A program made the position numbers and the translations under genes. From NCBI RefSeq assembly GCF_021018895.1, contig NC_079382.1, positions 17,808,501-17,872,500 of the forward strand: DNA of 64,000 bases, read 5' to 3'. The DNA is from Seriola aureovittata (Eukaryota; Chordata; Actinopteri; Carangiformes; Carangidae). The notes beneath the pieces were generated by a model. That model was not told the DNA's origin. It was given only the letters and a program-made list of their open reading frames with translations, and did not search any database. Numbering within the stretch: position 1 is the first letter of the stretch; each line of letters opens with the position of its first letter. This document shows positions 63,681-64,000 of the stretch, in pieces.

Positions 63681-64000
63681 CTGGGGAGTGAAAAATAATA
63701 TTAGTGTTAAGTCAAAGGAAACACCTCAACGGGCTGTGGAACCAGCTATTGTTCATATATGCAATAAAATATGACTTAAATTATTTATTCATGAATCAAA
63801 AAATAAACAGTTCAGGACTTACAAATATACTTATTATAGACTTATTGACTTATTAGTCGATTGAGAAAATGAATTTTCTATCAATAATAAAAAACAAATA
63901 TTGATTGGTTCCCACTTCTCAAATGTGAAGATTGGGAGCTTCTTCTCTGTTGTGTACCTCTTTTGCATTTTTCAGCTGTTGCTCAGACAAAATAAGTGAT
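63681..64000 (-). other. ryr3: Intron 4, 3' part
   Basis: Ends with the CCCCAG acceptor of exon 5. I looked for exon 4 (the GHRTLLYGHAILLRH-type segment) and did not find it, so exon 4 lies outside the window. Confidence 0.8.

Larger units (their letters stand above)
60834..63062 (-). other. ryr3: Intron 6 (2.2 kb)
   Basis: Includes a 90-base pyrimidine-rich tract (61795-61885), a C-run at about 62956-62967 and a MEF2-type site beside an E-box near 61.96 kb. No exon recognised. Confidence 0.7.

Noticed and set aside
290..63680. Assignment to ryr1 or ryr2 instead of ryr3
   Set aside because: No D2 insert, short acidic tract, and many RyR3-only peptides ([47 protein letters not shown]).

Overview
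The window holds the interior of one large vertebrate gene on the minus strand: the ryanodine receptor 3 calcium-release channel (ryr3), probably from a ray-finned fish and most likely a percomorph. Reading from 63680 down to 290, I assembled 72 coding exons, numbered 5 to 76 by assuming four upstream exons as in other vertebrate RYR genes. They total 10,142 coding bases, about 3,380 residues, in one frame with no stop. Every junction agrees in phase. Sixty-nine of the 71 complete introns are GT-AG and two are GC-AG. The first exons and promoter lie beyond 64000, and the last third of the gene (core solenoid, pore, C-terminus) lies below 1.

Layout, 5' to 3' of the gene (high to low coordinates): N-terminal beta-trefoil NTD-A (63680-60734); MIR trefoil NTD-B (60399-55526); NTD-C / RIH solenoid (55438-50488); SPRY1 (50258-47878); RyR repeats 1 and 2 (47139-43756); SPRY2 (43463-41463); SPRY3 with a very short connecting segment in place of divergent region D2 (41225-37302); junctional solenoid with an acidic tract (37528-30946); bridging solenoid (26222-971), which includes RyR repeats 3 and 4 (12876-10114); and the calmodulin-binding segment (402-290). 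The paralog call rests on RyR3-type peptides such as [38 protein letters not shown] and [13 protein letters not shown], and on the missing D2 insert.

The fish inference comes from the compact introns, from a tRNA-derived SINE of a type I remember from teleosts (41775-41936), from a decayed Tc1-like transposon (27521-27893), and from an old dispersed repeat rich in GTTAGCATG-like words (51520-51890). Species cannot be named from the sequence alone.

The rest is intron. I found no second protein gene and no RNA gene. Other open frames are antisense shadows or chance intronic frames. Introns without their own entry show splice signals and ordinary AT-rich sequence only. The most interesting signals are the two GC-AG introns (one with a TTTA microsatellite ten bases inside the donor), the unlocated ASI-type microexon, a cysteine inserted into the calmodulin-binding helix, an RKIS phosphorylation-type motif in the repeat 3/4 loop, and a few candidate intronic control elements.
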